DNA of 64,000 bases. Source: Veillonella seminalis. GTDB lineage: Bacteria; Bacillota; Negativicutes; Veillonellales; Veillonellaceae. The translations under genes and the position numbers were made by a program. The notes under the pieces are model-generated. The model was not told the origin of the DNA and made no database searches. It saw nothing but the letters and a program-made list of their open reading frames with translations. Position 1 is the stretch's first letter. The number at the start of each line of letters is the position of its first letter. Positions 37,562 through 47,120 of the stretch are shown here, in pieces. The stretch is from NCBI RefSeq assembly GCF_003992065.1, contig NZ_RQUZ01000003.1:62001-126000 (forward strand), read 5' to 3'.

Positions 37562-38130
37562 TCAAATAATCTGCATATGCTGCAATAAAACTTTCAAACC
37601 GATTACGATGAGCACAATGCCGCCTAAGACCTCTTCGCGACCGCCCAAGAATCGTTTTAATTGCTGCCCTAAAAATACACCAACCAAAGAGATAATAAAA
37701 GCAACCACACCGATTAAACTGCTGGCCACCCAAACATTGACATCCATAAAGGCAAATGTTAAACCGATAGCTAAGGCATCGAGACTGGTAGCAAAAGCCA
37801 ACATGATGATTTCACGCCAACTTACAAGTTCACAAAAATCTTCATTTTCTTCTTCCGCCGCCTTTTTACTGTTGCGTATCATATTAATCCCCAAATACGC
37901 CAGCAGTCCGAAAATAATCCAATGATCATAGCTGTTAATCATGTCTGTCAACTGTGCCCCAACAAACCAACCGATAAGTGGCATAGCCATCTGGAATACA
38001 CCAAACATGAACGGCATTCCAATTTTTTTACACTATCCTGACCCGTGAAACAATGGCCTTTAGCTACGGAAACTGCAAAGGCATCCATAGCAAGACTCAC
38101 AGCAATTAACACGAGCTCCCACATCGACAT
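37562..38130 (-). pseudogene. mntP: Manganese efflux pump MntP, frameshifted
   Basis: Two frames together make one MntP. The first part (38130 down to about 38023) encodes MSMWELVLIAVSLAMDAFAVSVAKG; the second (from about 38022 to 37562) encodes MPFMFGVFQMAMPLIGWFVGAQ to the end, including the second repeat LAFATSLDALAIGLTFAF. The break is at a run of seven A (T7 on plus, 38023-38029). One extra A would restore KKIGMPFMFGVFQ exactly as in the family. The parts keep the conserved Asp-containing helices. A recent lesion, a slippage-rescued gene, phase variation or a sequencing error are all possible. Confidence 0.88.
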
Positions 38131-38173
38131 ACAGCATGCACCTCACTTAAAAGGTAAAACAAATAACCTGACT

Positions 38174-38202
38174 ATTATATCTAAAAAAATAAGACTTAGC
38201 AA
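38174..38202 (-). promoter_or_regulatory. Promoter of mntP
   Basis: Minus strand TTGCTA (38197-38202), 17 bases, TATAAT (38174-38179). The -35 box spans the loop and 3' arm of the rng terminator. Confidence 0.65.
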
Positions 38203-38212
38203 GCTAAGTCTT
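38183..38212 (-). terminator. Terminator of rng
   Basis: Perfect AAGACTTAGC / GCTAAGTCTT stem with a two-base centre, then ATTTTTTTA on the minus strand, about 20 bases after the rng stop. Confidence 0.8.
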
Positions 38213-38231
38213 ACAAATTTTACATATTATT

Positions 38232-39662
38232 TTAGTCGTCACCAAGCGCAAGCAAGGAATAGGCTTCGCGACTCATGGACGGTTGCATTTCAACCTTAAT
38301 AGTTCGTTTACATTCCTCTTCTAAAGCCGATACTACGGATTTAGTGAAGTACTGTTTTACTTCATCATTGACCTCAATGAGCACATTGGATTTTAAACGA
38401 CCGGCCCGATACAATTCTCGAAGACGACGGATAATCTGTAAATATACCGTTTCCGCCGAAAATAATTGACCTGTACCGCCACATTGGGAACAGGTGTCAA
38501 ACAGAATACTCTGCAAACCTTGCCGTTCTCGTTTGCGCGTAATTTCTACGAGGCCTAATGAGGTAATACCGCAAACAACGGTTTTCACGCGATCTTCGTG
38601 CACCAGTTGAGTTAAATAAGCAAGCAATTCATCACGCTGTGCTTTTTTCGGTAAATCAATAAAATCGCAAACAATGATGCCGCCAATATCGCGCAAGCGT
38701 AGTTGCCGTGCAATCATGCGCGCCGCCTCACGGTTCACTTCAAGGGCCACTTCCCCGGCTGTACCGGAACGCCCCGTAAAGTGACCGGAATTGACATCAA
38801 TAACGGTAAGTGCTTCTGTCGTATCGATTTTCAAAAAACCGCCCGACGGTAATTCAACCGTTGAGTTTAAAAGTGTATCAAGCTGTGATTCCACCTGCCA
38901 CTCTTTAAAGATAGGTTCTGCCGCCGTATGTTGGCGCAGAGTAACCGCATCAGCCATATTGGTGATACTCAAGAGTTCCTGTAACCGTTCATAGGCACCC
39001 TGATCATCCACGATAATTTCGTTCACATCATGCCCCAAATATTCACGAATCACACGGAACCAAAAATCCGCATCACTATAAAGTTCTGTTCCGCCCTTAG
39101 CAACCTTATAACGATTTTGCAATTGGTGCCAAGTGCGCCACAAAAACTCCATATCGCCTTGCAATTCTTCAGCCGTCGCTTCCGCAGCCGCCGTACGCAA
39201 GATAAAGCCGCAACCGTTGGCTAAGTACGGTGCTGCCATATCAGCCAACTGTGCTCGCAAAATATCATCGGTAATACGTTTCGAAATATGAAGACCTTCC
39301 GAATACGGCAGGAGCACCATAAAACGGCCGGCCAAACTGACATCGGCACTGACGCGTGCCCCCTTACCGAGCATTTCTTCTTTAACAACCTGAACGAGTA
39401 CATTTTGACCCACAAAGAGTTTGCCCATAGCCTTCGTCTGCTTACCTTGTTTTAAATTAAGATACGCATTTTGTTTTAGGCCGATATCCACGAAAGCCGC
39501 CGACATGCCGGGTAATACATTGCGCACTACGCCCTTATAAATATGGTTAATGGTTTCGTCACGAGTAGGCCGATAAAAGGCTGTATCTACCAGCTCGTTT
39601 TGCTCGTCCAAAACAACCATGCGAATTTCTTCCGCCATCACATTGGCTACGATTCGTTTCAT
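38232..39662 (-). CDS. rng: Ribonuclease G/E
   Basis: 476 residues. An S1 domain near 35-120 (YKGVVRNVLPGMSAAFVDIGLKQNAYL type), the catalytic Mg site ALTVIDVNSGHF with the later IVCDFIDL, and the zinc-link CSQCGGTG are present. RNase G class by length: no E. coli RNase E scaffold tail. In relatives it lies between the radical SAM/DUF2344 pair and rplU, as here, apart from the interposed mntP. Confidence 0.94.
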   Translation of the reverse strand: MKRIVANVMAEEIRMVVLDEQNELVDTAFYRPTRDETINHIYKGVVRNVLPGMSAAFVDIGLKQNAYLNLKQGKQTKAMGKLFVGQNVLVQVVKEEMLGKGARVSADVSLAGRFMVLLPYSEGLHISKRITDDILRAQLADMAAPYLANGCGFILRTAAAEATAEELQGDMEFLWRTWHQLQNRYKVAKGGTELYSDADFWFRVIREYLGHDVNEIIVDDQGAYERLQELLSITNMADAVTLRQHTAAEPIFKEWQVESQLDTLLNSTVELPSGGFLKIDTTEALTVIDVNSGHFTGRSGTAGEVALEVNREAARMIARQLRLRDIGGIIVCDFIDLPKKAQRDELLAYLTQLVHEDRVKTVVCGITSLGLVEITRKRERQGLQSILFDTCSQCGGTGQLFSAETVYLQIIRRLRELYRAGRLKSNVLIEVNDEVKQYFTKSVVSALEEECKRTIKVEMQPSMSREAYSLLALGDD

Positions 39663-39760
39663 GGCAAACTCCCTTCTCCTAAGACGCGTTGATTCTTACT
39701 GCTATTATATAAAATTTTTCAATTTTAAGCGAATTTATTTATATAACAACGAGTCTAGGA

Positions 39761-40462
39761 TTATACAGTCACATCTAACGGTGACAACAACTGGCCTTCC
39801 CGCTCAACCATGATTTCATGGCGATGAATAGAATAACCGTCGGTTACGGGCCAGCCGAATTTTTCACTGCCCAGCTGCCACACATCGCCCGGTTTCATAG
39901 TTCCTTCCGGATAAATGCCGATTCCCATAGTCAAGGTCACGCGATTACCGTCAAGACATGCCGTAATCGGTTCTTTCACAAAATGCTTCACGTCAATAGT
40001 ACGTGTCTTCTTCGGTGTTACCTTTTCATACTCAATTTCCGGTGCTTCATTAAAGGATTTCAAAAGTTCATCCCAATTTACATCACCGATTACCGGGCCC
40101 GACACTTCATACACGGCATAGTTACAAATAGCCATGAGTTTTTTCACCTTATCCGGCATCTCACGACCGGCCATAACGGTGAGTCCCGGCGGTGCCACGC
40201 GGTTCAAACGCTCCATGATGGATTCTACGGTAGCGTCTTCCACAATATCCATATCAAGATATTCCACTTCCGCTGTAATGCCTAAAGCCAAAGCGGAGGA
40301 AAAACTGATTTTCATATGAGGATTAAAGCCTTCGGAAAAGGCCATTTTAATCTCGGCACGTCGAATCATACGTTCCACGGCCTGTGCATAATCCAAATGC
40401 GATAAAAACCGCATTTCTTCGCCCTTACTTAAGGCCAAACGTAACTTTTTCAACGCGTCCAC
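39761..40462 (-). CDS. DUF2344 (TIGR03936) radical SAM-associated protein
   Basis: 233 residues: RLALSKGEEMRFLSHLDYAQAVERMIRRAEIKMAFSEG-type N-terminus (MRFLSHLD, FNPHMKISF) is the DUF2344 signature. Function unknown. The start overlaps the end of the radical SAM gene by 38 bases, so the two proteins are probably translated together and act together. Confidence 0.88.
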   Translation of the reverse strand: MDALKKLRLALSKGEEMRFLSHLDYAQAVERMIRRAEIKMAFSEGFNPHMKISFSSALALGITAEVEYLDMDIVEDATVESIMERLNRVAPPGLTVMAGREMPDKVKKLMAICNYAVYEVSGPVIGDVNWDELLKSFNEAPEIEYEKVTPKKTRTIDVKHFVKEPITACLDGNRVTLTMGIGIYPEGTMKPGDVWQLGSEKFGWPVTDGYSIHRHEIMVEREGQLLSPLDVTV

Positions 40463-42308
40463 CCTCCTGATAATCTACAATCGCTGTATTAAGTTCCGGA
40501 CACACATTACAGCCGTTGCATGGTAAACGGCGGCAATCGCGCGTCAAGGTTGCATCCACGGCACGGTCCCATTCTTGTTTCAAATAAGCTTTGGAAACAG
40601 TGTCATCCAAATGATCCCATGGCAACGGTTCGTCAAAATCACGGTCGCGGCGCGCATAGTAATCCGGATCGATGCCCGTATTTTTGAAGGCCTGCATCCA
40701 TTTGTCAATAGAGAAGAATTCAGTCCAACCGTCAAATTTACAGCCCAATTTCCAAGCTTCTATTAAAGTCTTGCTCAAACGGCGGTCACCGCGAGCAAAC
40801 ACGGCTTCCATATAACCGGTCGCTCCGTCATGATAATGATAGGAAATGTTGCGGTTATTGATGAGTGTTTTTAAATACTGCTGTTTGCGGTGAATTTCTT
40901 CTACCGATTGTTGCCCGTACCACTGATATGGTGAATGGCTCTTCGGCACAAAGAAGGACACGCTAACAGTTACTTTACCATTGCGTTTGCCTGTAATTTC
41001 ACGATGTAAATCAAGCACTTTATACGCCAAATCGGCAATACCCGCTACGTCTTCGTCCGTTTCGGTAGGAAGGCCCATCATGAAATACAATTTAACCGTA
41101 TTCCAGCCCGATTTAAACGCATTCGTACAAGCGGCTATTAAGTCTTCTTCGCTTACGCCCTTATTGATTACATCACGCATGCGTTGCGAGCCGGCTTCCG
41201 GTGCAAAGGTCAAACCGCTCTTACGCACCTGTTGTACTTTTTTGGCAATATCAATAGAGAACGCATCGATACGTAAAGACGGCAAGCTCACACTCACCTG
41301 TTTATCTTTAAATTCTTCCATGAGCATGTCAACAAGTTCCGGCAACCGTGAATAGTCGGCCGAGCTCAAGGACATTAAGGAAATCTCGTTATACCCGGTG
41401 TTGGCAATAATTTCTTTGGCCAATTGGACCAATTTTTCCGGTGAACGTTCACGAACCGGACGATACAGCATACCGGCCTGACAGAAACGACAGCCGCGCG
41501 TACAACCGCGGAATAATTCCAACACGGCCCGGTCATGTACTACATCGATATACGGTACAACCGGTTTGGTCGGATAGAAACAATTATCCATGTCTTCGAT
41601 AATGCGTTTTTGGATTACCGGTGGAGCTTCTTCGGCGAGCACTTTCATGCCTTTGAAATCGCCTTTTTCGGTATATTGCGGTTCGTATAAAGACGGCACA
41701 TAGTTGCCCGGAATTTGCGCCATTTTACGCAACAAACCTTCTTTGCCGCCCGGGAATCCGGCAGCTTTTTCCTGACGATAGAGTTCTACCATTTCAACAA
41801 TGTGTTCTTCCGATTCACCGAGGTTTACGATATCCACGAAATCGGCAATCGGTTCCACATTATACGCACAAGGACCGCCGGCCGTAATCAACGGGAAGGA
41901 CAAGTCGCGGTCTTTACTGTAGAACGGAATGCCACCCATATCCAACATGTTTAAAATGTTGGTATAGCTCATTTCGTACTGCAACGTGAAGGCCAAGAAA
42001 TCAAAGTCTTTAACCGGTGTTTTCGTTTCCAAAGAATACAACGGAATATTGCGTTTACGCATTTCCTCTTCCATATCGTGCCACGGTGCACACACGCGCT
42101 CCGCCGCCACATATGGTAATTCATTAAGCAAAGAATATAAAATTTTAATACCCAAGTGACTCATAGCCACTTCATAAACGTCGGGAAAACCGAAACACAT
42201 GGTAACATCCATATCTTTGTGATCTTTCACAACGCTATTCCATTCGCCGCCTGTGTATCGCGCGGGCTTTTGTACATGCTGCAACCAGCTCGCATCTAAT
42301 TGAACCAT
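40425..42308 (-). CDS. B12-binding-type radical SAM protein (TIGR03960)
   Basis: 627 residues. An N-terminal B12-binding-like region (DVTMCFGFPDVYEVAMSHLGIKILY) precedes a radical SAM core with CTRGCRFCQAG and GLTFAPEAGSQRMRDVINK. A C-terminal cysteine group (CRRLPCNGCNVCPE) may hold a second cluster. Its reaction is unknown; the constant pairing with DUF2344, rng and L21 suggests an RNA or ribosome modification role (inference). Confidence 0.9.
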   Translation of the reverse strand: MVQLDASWLQHVQKPARYTGGEWNSVVKDHKDMDVTMCFGFPDVYEVAMSHLGIKILYSLLNELPYVAAERVCAPWHDMEEEMRKRNIPLYSLETKTPVKDFDFLAFTLQYEMSYTNILNMLDMGGIPFYSKDRDLSFPLITAGGPCAYNVEPIADFVDIVNLGESEEHIVEMVELYRQEKAAGFPGGKEGLLRKMAQIPGNYVPSLYEPQYTEKGDFKGMKVLAEEAPPVIQKRIIEDMDNCFYPTKPVVPYIDVVHDRAVLELFRGCTRGCRFCQAGMLYRPVRERSPEKLVQLAKEIIANTGYNEISLMSLSSADYSRLPELVDMLMEEFKDKQVSVSLPSLRIDAFSIDIAKKVQQVRKSGLTFAPEAGSQRMRDVINKGVSEEDLIAACTNAFKSGWNTVKLYFMMGLPTETDEDVAGIADLAYKVLDLHREITGKRNGKVTVSVSFFVPKSHSPYQWYGQQSVEEIHRKQQYLKTLINNRNISYHYHDGATGYMEAVFARGDRRLSKTLIEAWKLGCKFDGWTEFFSIDKWMQAFKNTGIDPDYYARRDRDFDEPLPWDHLDDTVSKAYLKQEWDRAVDATLTRDCRRLPCNGCNVCPELNTAIVDYQEGGRVEKVTFGLK

Positions 42309-42337
42309 AGGACCTCCGATTCAAAATCTATCATTAC

Positions 42338-42357
42338 GGCAACTGACCGCAGTTGCC
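42338..42357. other. Hairpin in leader of the radical SAM gene
   Basis: GGCAACTG-ACCG-CAGTTGCC, a perfect eight-base stem about 30 bases upstream of the 42308 start. The plus-strand side ends CTTTTAC, but no plus-strand gene needs a terminator here. It may shape the 5' end of the minus-strand mRNA. Confidence 0.45.
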
Positions 42358-42369
42358 CTTTTACGCTTG

Positions 42370-42431
42370 TTAAAACATCATAAACGACATTTGCCGACTT
42401 CTAAAAATATCACATCGACCTTTGCCGACTT
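42370..42431. repeat. 31-bp direct repeat after rodA
   Basis: Two degenerate 31-base units, both ending TTTGCCGACTT, followed by the beginning of a third. Between rodA and the radical SAM gene; no coding sense. Confidence 0.6.
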
Positions 42432-42463
42432 TTAACATCTTTTCAAAAAAGTCTAATTAATGC

Positions 42464-43567
42464 CTAGAACATCAATTTCTTGCGGTGCATTGCAATATTC
42501 AGCAATAAACCGACACTGATCATATTGGTGGTCAACGCACTGACACCGTAACTGATGAACGGCAACGGAATCCCCGTAACCGGCATAATCCCGGTGGTCA
42601 TGCCCACGTTAACCAGTACTTGGAACACCAGCATGGAACCGATCCCCGTGGCCAATAACATACCGAACGTATCGTTGGCACTGCGGGCAATCATCACGCT
42701 GCGATAAATTAAAAGGAACAATAACAATAATACAATCACACAGCCCACAAAGCCCAATTCTTCACCGATAACGGAGAAAATAAAGTCTGTATGGTTTTCC
42801 GGTAAGAAGTTCAACTGACTCTGCGTACCTTCGAAAAGTCCTTTGCCCAGAATCATACCGGACCCTATGGCAATTTTTGACTGAATGATATGATACCCTG
42901 CTCCGAACGGATCGATGTTAGGGTTTAAAAATACTAAAATACGTTGTTTTTGGTACTCTTGCAAGGCAAACCACCCAAGCGGTGCCAGTACTACCGCTAC
43001 GCCTACAATAATTTGCACTAAGCGCATGCGGATACCGCCCACGAAAAGCATGCCGCACATAATAGCCAAATATACTAAGGATGTACCAAGGTCAGGCTGT
43101 TTAAATACCAATAAGGTAGGTATCCCTACATATAAAACTATGGGAACCAACGAGCGGAATGTATTCAGCTTGTTCACTCGACTTTCCATCATTTGTGCCA
43201 TACTGATGATCATGAGTAATTTCGTAAACTCAGACGGCTGAATGGTAATCGGACCGAGCTGAATCCAGCGCTGCGCCCCCAAAGCGGAGGTACCGACAAG
43301 CATAACCGCTACCAATAATAAAATCGTAATAAAATACAGCGGTCGTCCCCAGGAACGAAGACGACGATAATCAAACCACTGCATCAAGACGATGACCACT
43401 GCATTAATTACAAAAAACATAAGTTGTTTACTCACTAAATCGGTAATGTTGAGCCCATCCCGATTTACATGAGTGGCACTGCCAATAATGACAACACCTA
43501 CGCTAATAAGCAAGACTGTACAAATAACAACAGTCCAGTCCCATTCGCGCCAGATTCTATGCCACAT
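42464..43567 (-). CDS. rodA: Rod shape-determining protein RodA (SEDS glycosyltransferase)
   Basis: 367 residues, about ten membrane helices. The SEDS marks LMIISMAQMM, FKQPDLGTSLVYL and the C-terminal TGIMPVTGIPLPFISYG are present. RodA polymerises peptidoglycan glycan strands with its partner PBP2 (mrdA, two genes upstream) under MreBCD control. The 22-base gap to minD indicates one operon. Confidence 0.95.
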   Translation of the reverse strand: MWHRIWREWDWTVVICTVLLISVGVVIIGSATHVNRDGLNITDLVSKQLMFFVINAVVIVLMQWFDYRRLRSWGRPLYFITILLLVAVMLVGTSALGAQRWIQLGPITIQPSEFTKLLMIISMAQMMESRVNKLNTFRSLVPIVLYVGIPTLLVFKQPDLGTSLVYLAIMCGMLFVGGIRMRLVQIIVGVAVVLAPLGWFALQEYQKQRILVFLNPNIDPFGAGYHIIQSKIAIGSGMILGKGLFEGTQSQLNFLPENHTDFIFSVIGEELGFVGCVIVLLLLFLLIYRSVMIARSANDTFGMLLATGIGSMLVFQVLVNVGMTTGIMPVTGIPLPFISYGVSALTTNMISVGLLLNIAMHRKKLMF

Positions 43568-43589
43568 ATATACCTCCTAGCGCATACGG

Positions 43590-44993
43590 CTACGACCATA
43601 GGCTTGAAATGCGTTTCTTAATTGTTTCAAACAAGCCCATTTTCTTCGGCTGTGCCGGTTCTTCTTCTTTTGCTTCAGCCACTGCTTCAACTGCATCTTG
43701 TTTTTTTTCGGCCGCTGTTTCAGCTGCGTCAGTCACATTTTCAACAATATCCTCCGCCTTGTCGGACACTGTGTCTGCGGCGGCTTCCGCTTTTTCAGCC
43801 GCTGATTCAGCCATTGTTGCCGCTGTATCGGCTACCTCTTCAGCGACAGCTTCCGCTTTATCGGTTGCTGTTTCAACAGTCTCTTTAACCGTAGCTGCCA
43901 CTTTTTCAGTAGTATCTTTAGCCGCGTCAATGGCAGCCTCAACAGCCGATTTAGCCGATGATGCCACCGGCGCCGACGTTTCGGTGACAGCCGCTTCAAC
44001 CGTAGACTTCGCTTCTACGGCACTGTCTTCGTCACTTACCTCATCAACTATGTCACTTACAGCCGGAACGGCACCGATTTTAGCTCCGTTATTAACAGAT
44101 TGATTTTGAGTCGCCACATCACTGTGAGCCGACACAGAATCATGATTAACTTCAACAGTTTCGACCTCAACGCGTTCCCCTTCAACGATTCGATCTACCA
44201 AAGGTTCGACCGTCACAGCTTCATTTGCTGTTGCCTCAGCCGGATGCAATTGATACCAACGCTCCATCAATTCTTCTTCCGGCCAAACTTCAGAGGTTTC
44301 AATGTATTCGAGGAGCGGCACCATCATGGTGTCCACTTCATCATCACAGAATTCATGAAGTGTCCCGTCTTGAGCCCAACTCATAAGCTTAGTGCTATGA
44401 GGTAAAATCGTAGCCAATTGCTCAACTTGCAAAGTTGCCAACGCTTCTTCAATACCGACTGCCACTTCACTGCGCCCCACATTATTTAAAATCAAGGCAT
44501 AGTTAAACTGGCGTTCTTCATGACAAAGTTGCATAACACGTTGTACGGCACGCAAAGATACCCACATAGGTTCTGCTACAAGCAACAATTGATCGGCCGC
44601 TTTAAAAACAGCTTCGTTGCCGCGCCCGATACCCGCCGGAGCGTCGATAATTACGAAATCATAGCTGTCCGCCAAGCTTTTAATCAGTTTGGCATACCCT
44701 TTTCGCCCTACATCTTCCCAACGACGAGTTTGAGTTGCCGGTAAAAAGTCAAAATTGTCCGTTAACGGAATGATGGCACTGTCCCTATTGCAGTTATCTT
44801 TCCAAATATCTACCGCATCAAAGAAGATATCGTTTTCTTTCCCAATGACTAAATCCAAATCACGCATACCGAAATCGGCATCTGTAATTAACACACGATG
44901 ACCACGTCGATTTAAAGCGGCCCCAATATAAGCCGTCATTGTTGTTTTGCCAACGCCGCCCTTACCGGACATAATAGCTATAACCTTTCCCAT
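43590..44993 (-). CDS. minD: MinD-like septum-site ATPase with long acidic linker
   Basis: 467 residues, far longer than the usual 265 or so. Residues 1 to about 245 are a normal MinD ATPase: deviant Walker A GKGGVGKTT (11-19), DADFGMRDLDLVIG, DAPAGIGRG. Then follow about 200 residues rich in Ala, Glu, Val, Thr and Lys with 11-residue-like helical repeats (AEKAEAAADTVSDKAEDIVE type). The protein ends in an amphipathic helix, MGLFETIKKRISSLWS, which looks like the MinD membrane-targeting sequence. No minC or minE is adjacent. MinD positions the division site by driving MinC along the membrane; here the ATPase would be tethered by a long flexible arm. Confidence 0.85.
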   Translation of the reverse strand: MGKVIAIMSGKGGVGKTTMTAYIGAALNRRGHRVLITDADFGMRDLDLVIGKENDIFFDAVDIWKDNCNRDSAIIPLTDNFDFLPATQTRRWEDVGRKGYAKLIKSLADSYDFVIIDAPAGIGRGNEAVFKAADQLLLVAEPMWVSLRAVQRVMQLCHEERQFNYALILNNVGRSEVAVGIEEALATLQVEQLATILPHSTKLMSWAQDGTLHEFCDDEVDTMMVPLLEYIETSEVWPEEELMERWYQLHPAEATANEAVTVEPLVDRIVEGERVEVETVEVNHDSVSAHSDVATQNQSVNNGAKIGAVPAVSDIVDEVSDEDSAVEAKSTVEAAVTETSAPVASSAKSAVEAAIDAAKDTTEKVAATVKETVETATDKAEAVAEEVADTAATMAESAAEKAEAAADTVSDKAEDIVENVTDAAETAAEKKQDAVEAVAEAKEEEPAQPKKMGLFETIKKRISSLWS

Positions 44994-45123
44994 AGCAACT
45001 CCTTTCCTTTCTCACTACCATAATACACTACACAATCTTACTAAACACACCTATAGCAGTAAAAAATACACAGAAACATATAATAAATGACACACATTTA
45101 ATAAAACATAATAAGTAGCAAAC

Positions 45124-47100
45124 CTATCGTTGTTGCGGTCCGGTTACGGTCGTATTCGTTGTATTACCGGACGTATCAGACGAACTGCCGGACGTATTAT
45201 TACCCGATTGGGCACCTGATGTGCCGTTAGCAGAGCTGTTGGCATTGCCACCGGTCGTTGTATTTCCCGATGTATTGTTTTTAGCATCTGTACCGGCTCC
45301 GTTAATATGGAAATATTCAGCCAAAATATCCCTTACAATAGGACCGGCCGAACCGGCACCGAAACTGCCCTGTTCTACCAAAGCGACCACGACAATACGA
45401 GGTTTGTCATACGGTGCATACGCAACGAACCAGCCATGGTCACGACCTGTAGCGTTTTCAGCCGTACCGGTTTTACCCGCTACTTCAATCGGCCACCCTT
45501 TAAAGAGTGCGCCCGCCGTACCGCCTTCGGCAGTTACGTCACGCAAGGCATTACGAATTAAATCCATAACAGTTTTGGATACTTGTAAAACACCGATTTT
45601 TTTAGGGCTGAAAATTTCAGCCGGTGTACCGTCTTTATTGTCAATACGACTCACTACATACGGCTGATAACGAATACCGCCGTTAGCCACTTCCGACATC
45701 AAGACCGCCATCTGAATCGGCGTTACTAACGTAAAGGACTGACCGATTGCGGCATCAAAGGTTTCCCCCAAATACCAATCTTGATCAAATACTTTACGCT
45801 TATATTCCGGACTTGCCAAGTTACCGCTGGATTCACCGTATAACTTAATACCGGTTTTTTCACCCAAACCGAATAACTTTGCAAAACGATCGAGTTCTTC
45901 GATACCTACGCGGTTACCCATTTCATAGAAATATACGTTATCCGACTTAGCCAAGGCCGTATTGAAATCCAACCAGCCTAAAGCTTCGCCTTCCGCATTT
46001 CGTTTATCAATCAACCAGTGACGACCGCTATCGTAGATCATCTCATTCGGTGTTACTTCTTTAAGCTCTAATGCTGCCGCACCGGTGACAATCTTAAACG
46101 GTGATCCGGGCGGATATTCACCGGAAATAACTTTATTGTCGAACGGATGATTAGGATCCGTATTGAGCTGATTCCATTGAGCCGATGTAATACCGCGGGC
46201 AAACCAGTTCGGATTGAAACCCGGAGCACTTACCATGGCTAAAATGGCCCCCGTATTCGGATCCATGGCCACTACGGCTGCGCCTTGAGCCGGAATACCT
46301 TGTGAACGCAATGATGCCAATTGATCGGCTACAGCTTTTTCAGCCGCTTTTTGTAACTGCAAATCAATAGTCAAATGGATGTCACGGCCCGGAATCGTAT
46401 CCTTTCGACCTACTTCCGCCACCGGTCGCCCCGTAGCATCTACTTCCACTTGTTTACCGCCGTCAATACCGCGCAATACATCATCATACATTTTTTCAAG
46501 GCCGGAACGACCTAAAATTGTGCCCGGACCTACCGGTGTTTCCGGATTTTCAGCTTTAAGCTCATTCAACTCATCTTCGCTGACTTCACCTACATAACCA
46601 AACAGCTGCGAGGCCATGGAATCATACGGATAATAACGAAGCGGTTCCACATCAATGGTTACGCCCGGTAATTCATGGCGATGTTCTTCTATCGTAGTTA
46701 CACGGTCCATCGTAATATCCGTAGCCAAACGTATCGGTTCATAGCCGCCTTTGTGAGCGGCAATTTTACTCTGAATTACATCCGGCTTAATGTTGAGTAT
46801 CGTAGCCAAACGATTTAATTCGGTCGGGTCGATATCCTGGCCGGTCGGTACTATAGAGACCGTATAAGCCGGTCTTGATCCCGCTACAATCTGGCCGTTG
46901 CGATCATACATAACACCGCGAGCCGCCGTTACCGACACCATGCGCAAACGGTTACCTTCCGCCTTGGTGTGATAATATTCGCCATCCATAATCTGCAGAT
47001 AAAACAAGCGAATGATAAGAATAATGAATATACCGCTTACTATATACATTAAGGCATCAAAACGGCCTTTTTTATTCTTTTTGTATAATGCTTCAAGCAC
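45124..47100 (-). CDS. mrdA: Penicillin-binding protein 2 (MrdA)
   Basis: 658 residues. One N-terminal membrane helix (about 17-38), PBP dimerisation domain (RYYPYDSMASQLFGYVGEVS), then transpeptidase motifs SPFK (active Ser), SDN (AKSDNVYF) and KTG (AGKTGTAEN). The last 55 or so residues are an Asn/Ser/Thr/Gly tail of low complexity outside the membrane. It is the crosslinking partner of RodA. Confidence 0.95.
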   Translation of the reverse strand: MLEALYKKNKKGRFDALMYIVSGIFIILIIRLFYLQIMDGEYYHTKAEGNRLRMVSVTAARGVMYDRNGQIVAGSRPAYTVSIVPTGQDIDPTELNRLATILNIKPDVIQSKIAAHKGGYEPIRLATDITMDRVTTIEEHRHELPGVTIDVEPLRYYPYDSMASQLFGYVGEVSEDELNELKAENPETPVGPGTILGRSGLEKMYDDVLRGIDGGKQVEVDATGRPVAEVGRKDTIPGRDIHLTIDLQLQKAAEKAVADQLASLRSQGIPAQGAAVVAMDPNTGAILAMVSAPGFNPNWFARGITSAQWNQLNTDPNHPFDNKVISGEYPPGSPFKIVTGAAALELKEVTPNEMIYDSGRHWLIDKRNAEGEALGWLDFNTALAKSDNVYFYEMGNRVGIEELDRFAKLFGLGEKTGIKLYGESSGNLASPEYKRKVFDQDWYLGETFDAAIGQSFTLVTPIQMAVLMSEVANGGIRYQPYVVSRIDNKDGTPAEIFSPKKIGVLQVSKTVMDLIRNALRDVTAEGGTAGALFKGWPIEVAGKTGTAENATGRDHGWFVAYAPYDKPRIVVVALVEQGSFGAGSAGPIVRDILAEYFHINGAGTDAKNNTSGNTTTGGNANSSANGTSGAQSGNNTSGSSSDTSGNTTNTTVTGPQQR

Positions 47101-47120
47101 GCCGATGCCTCCTTACATAA

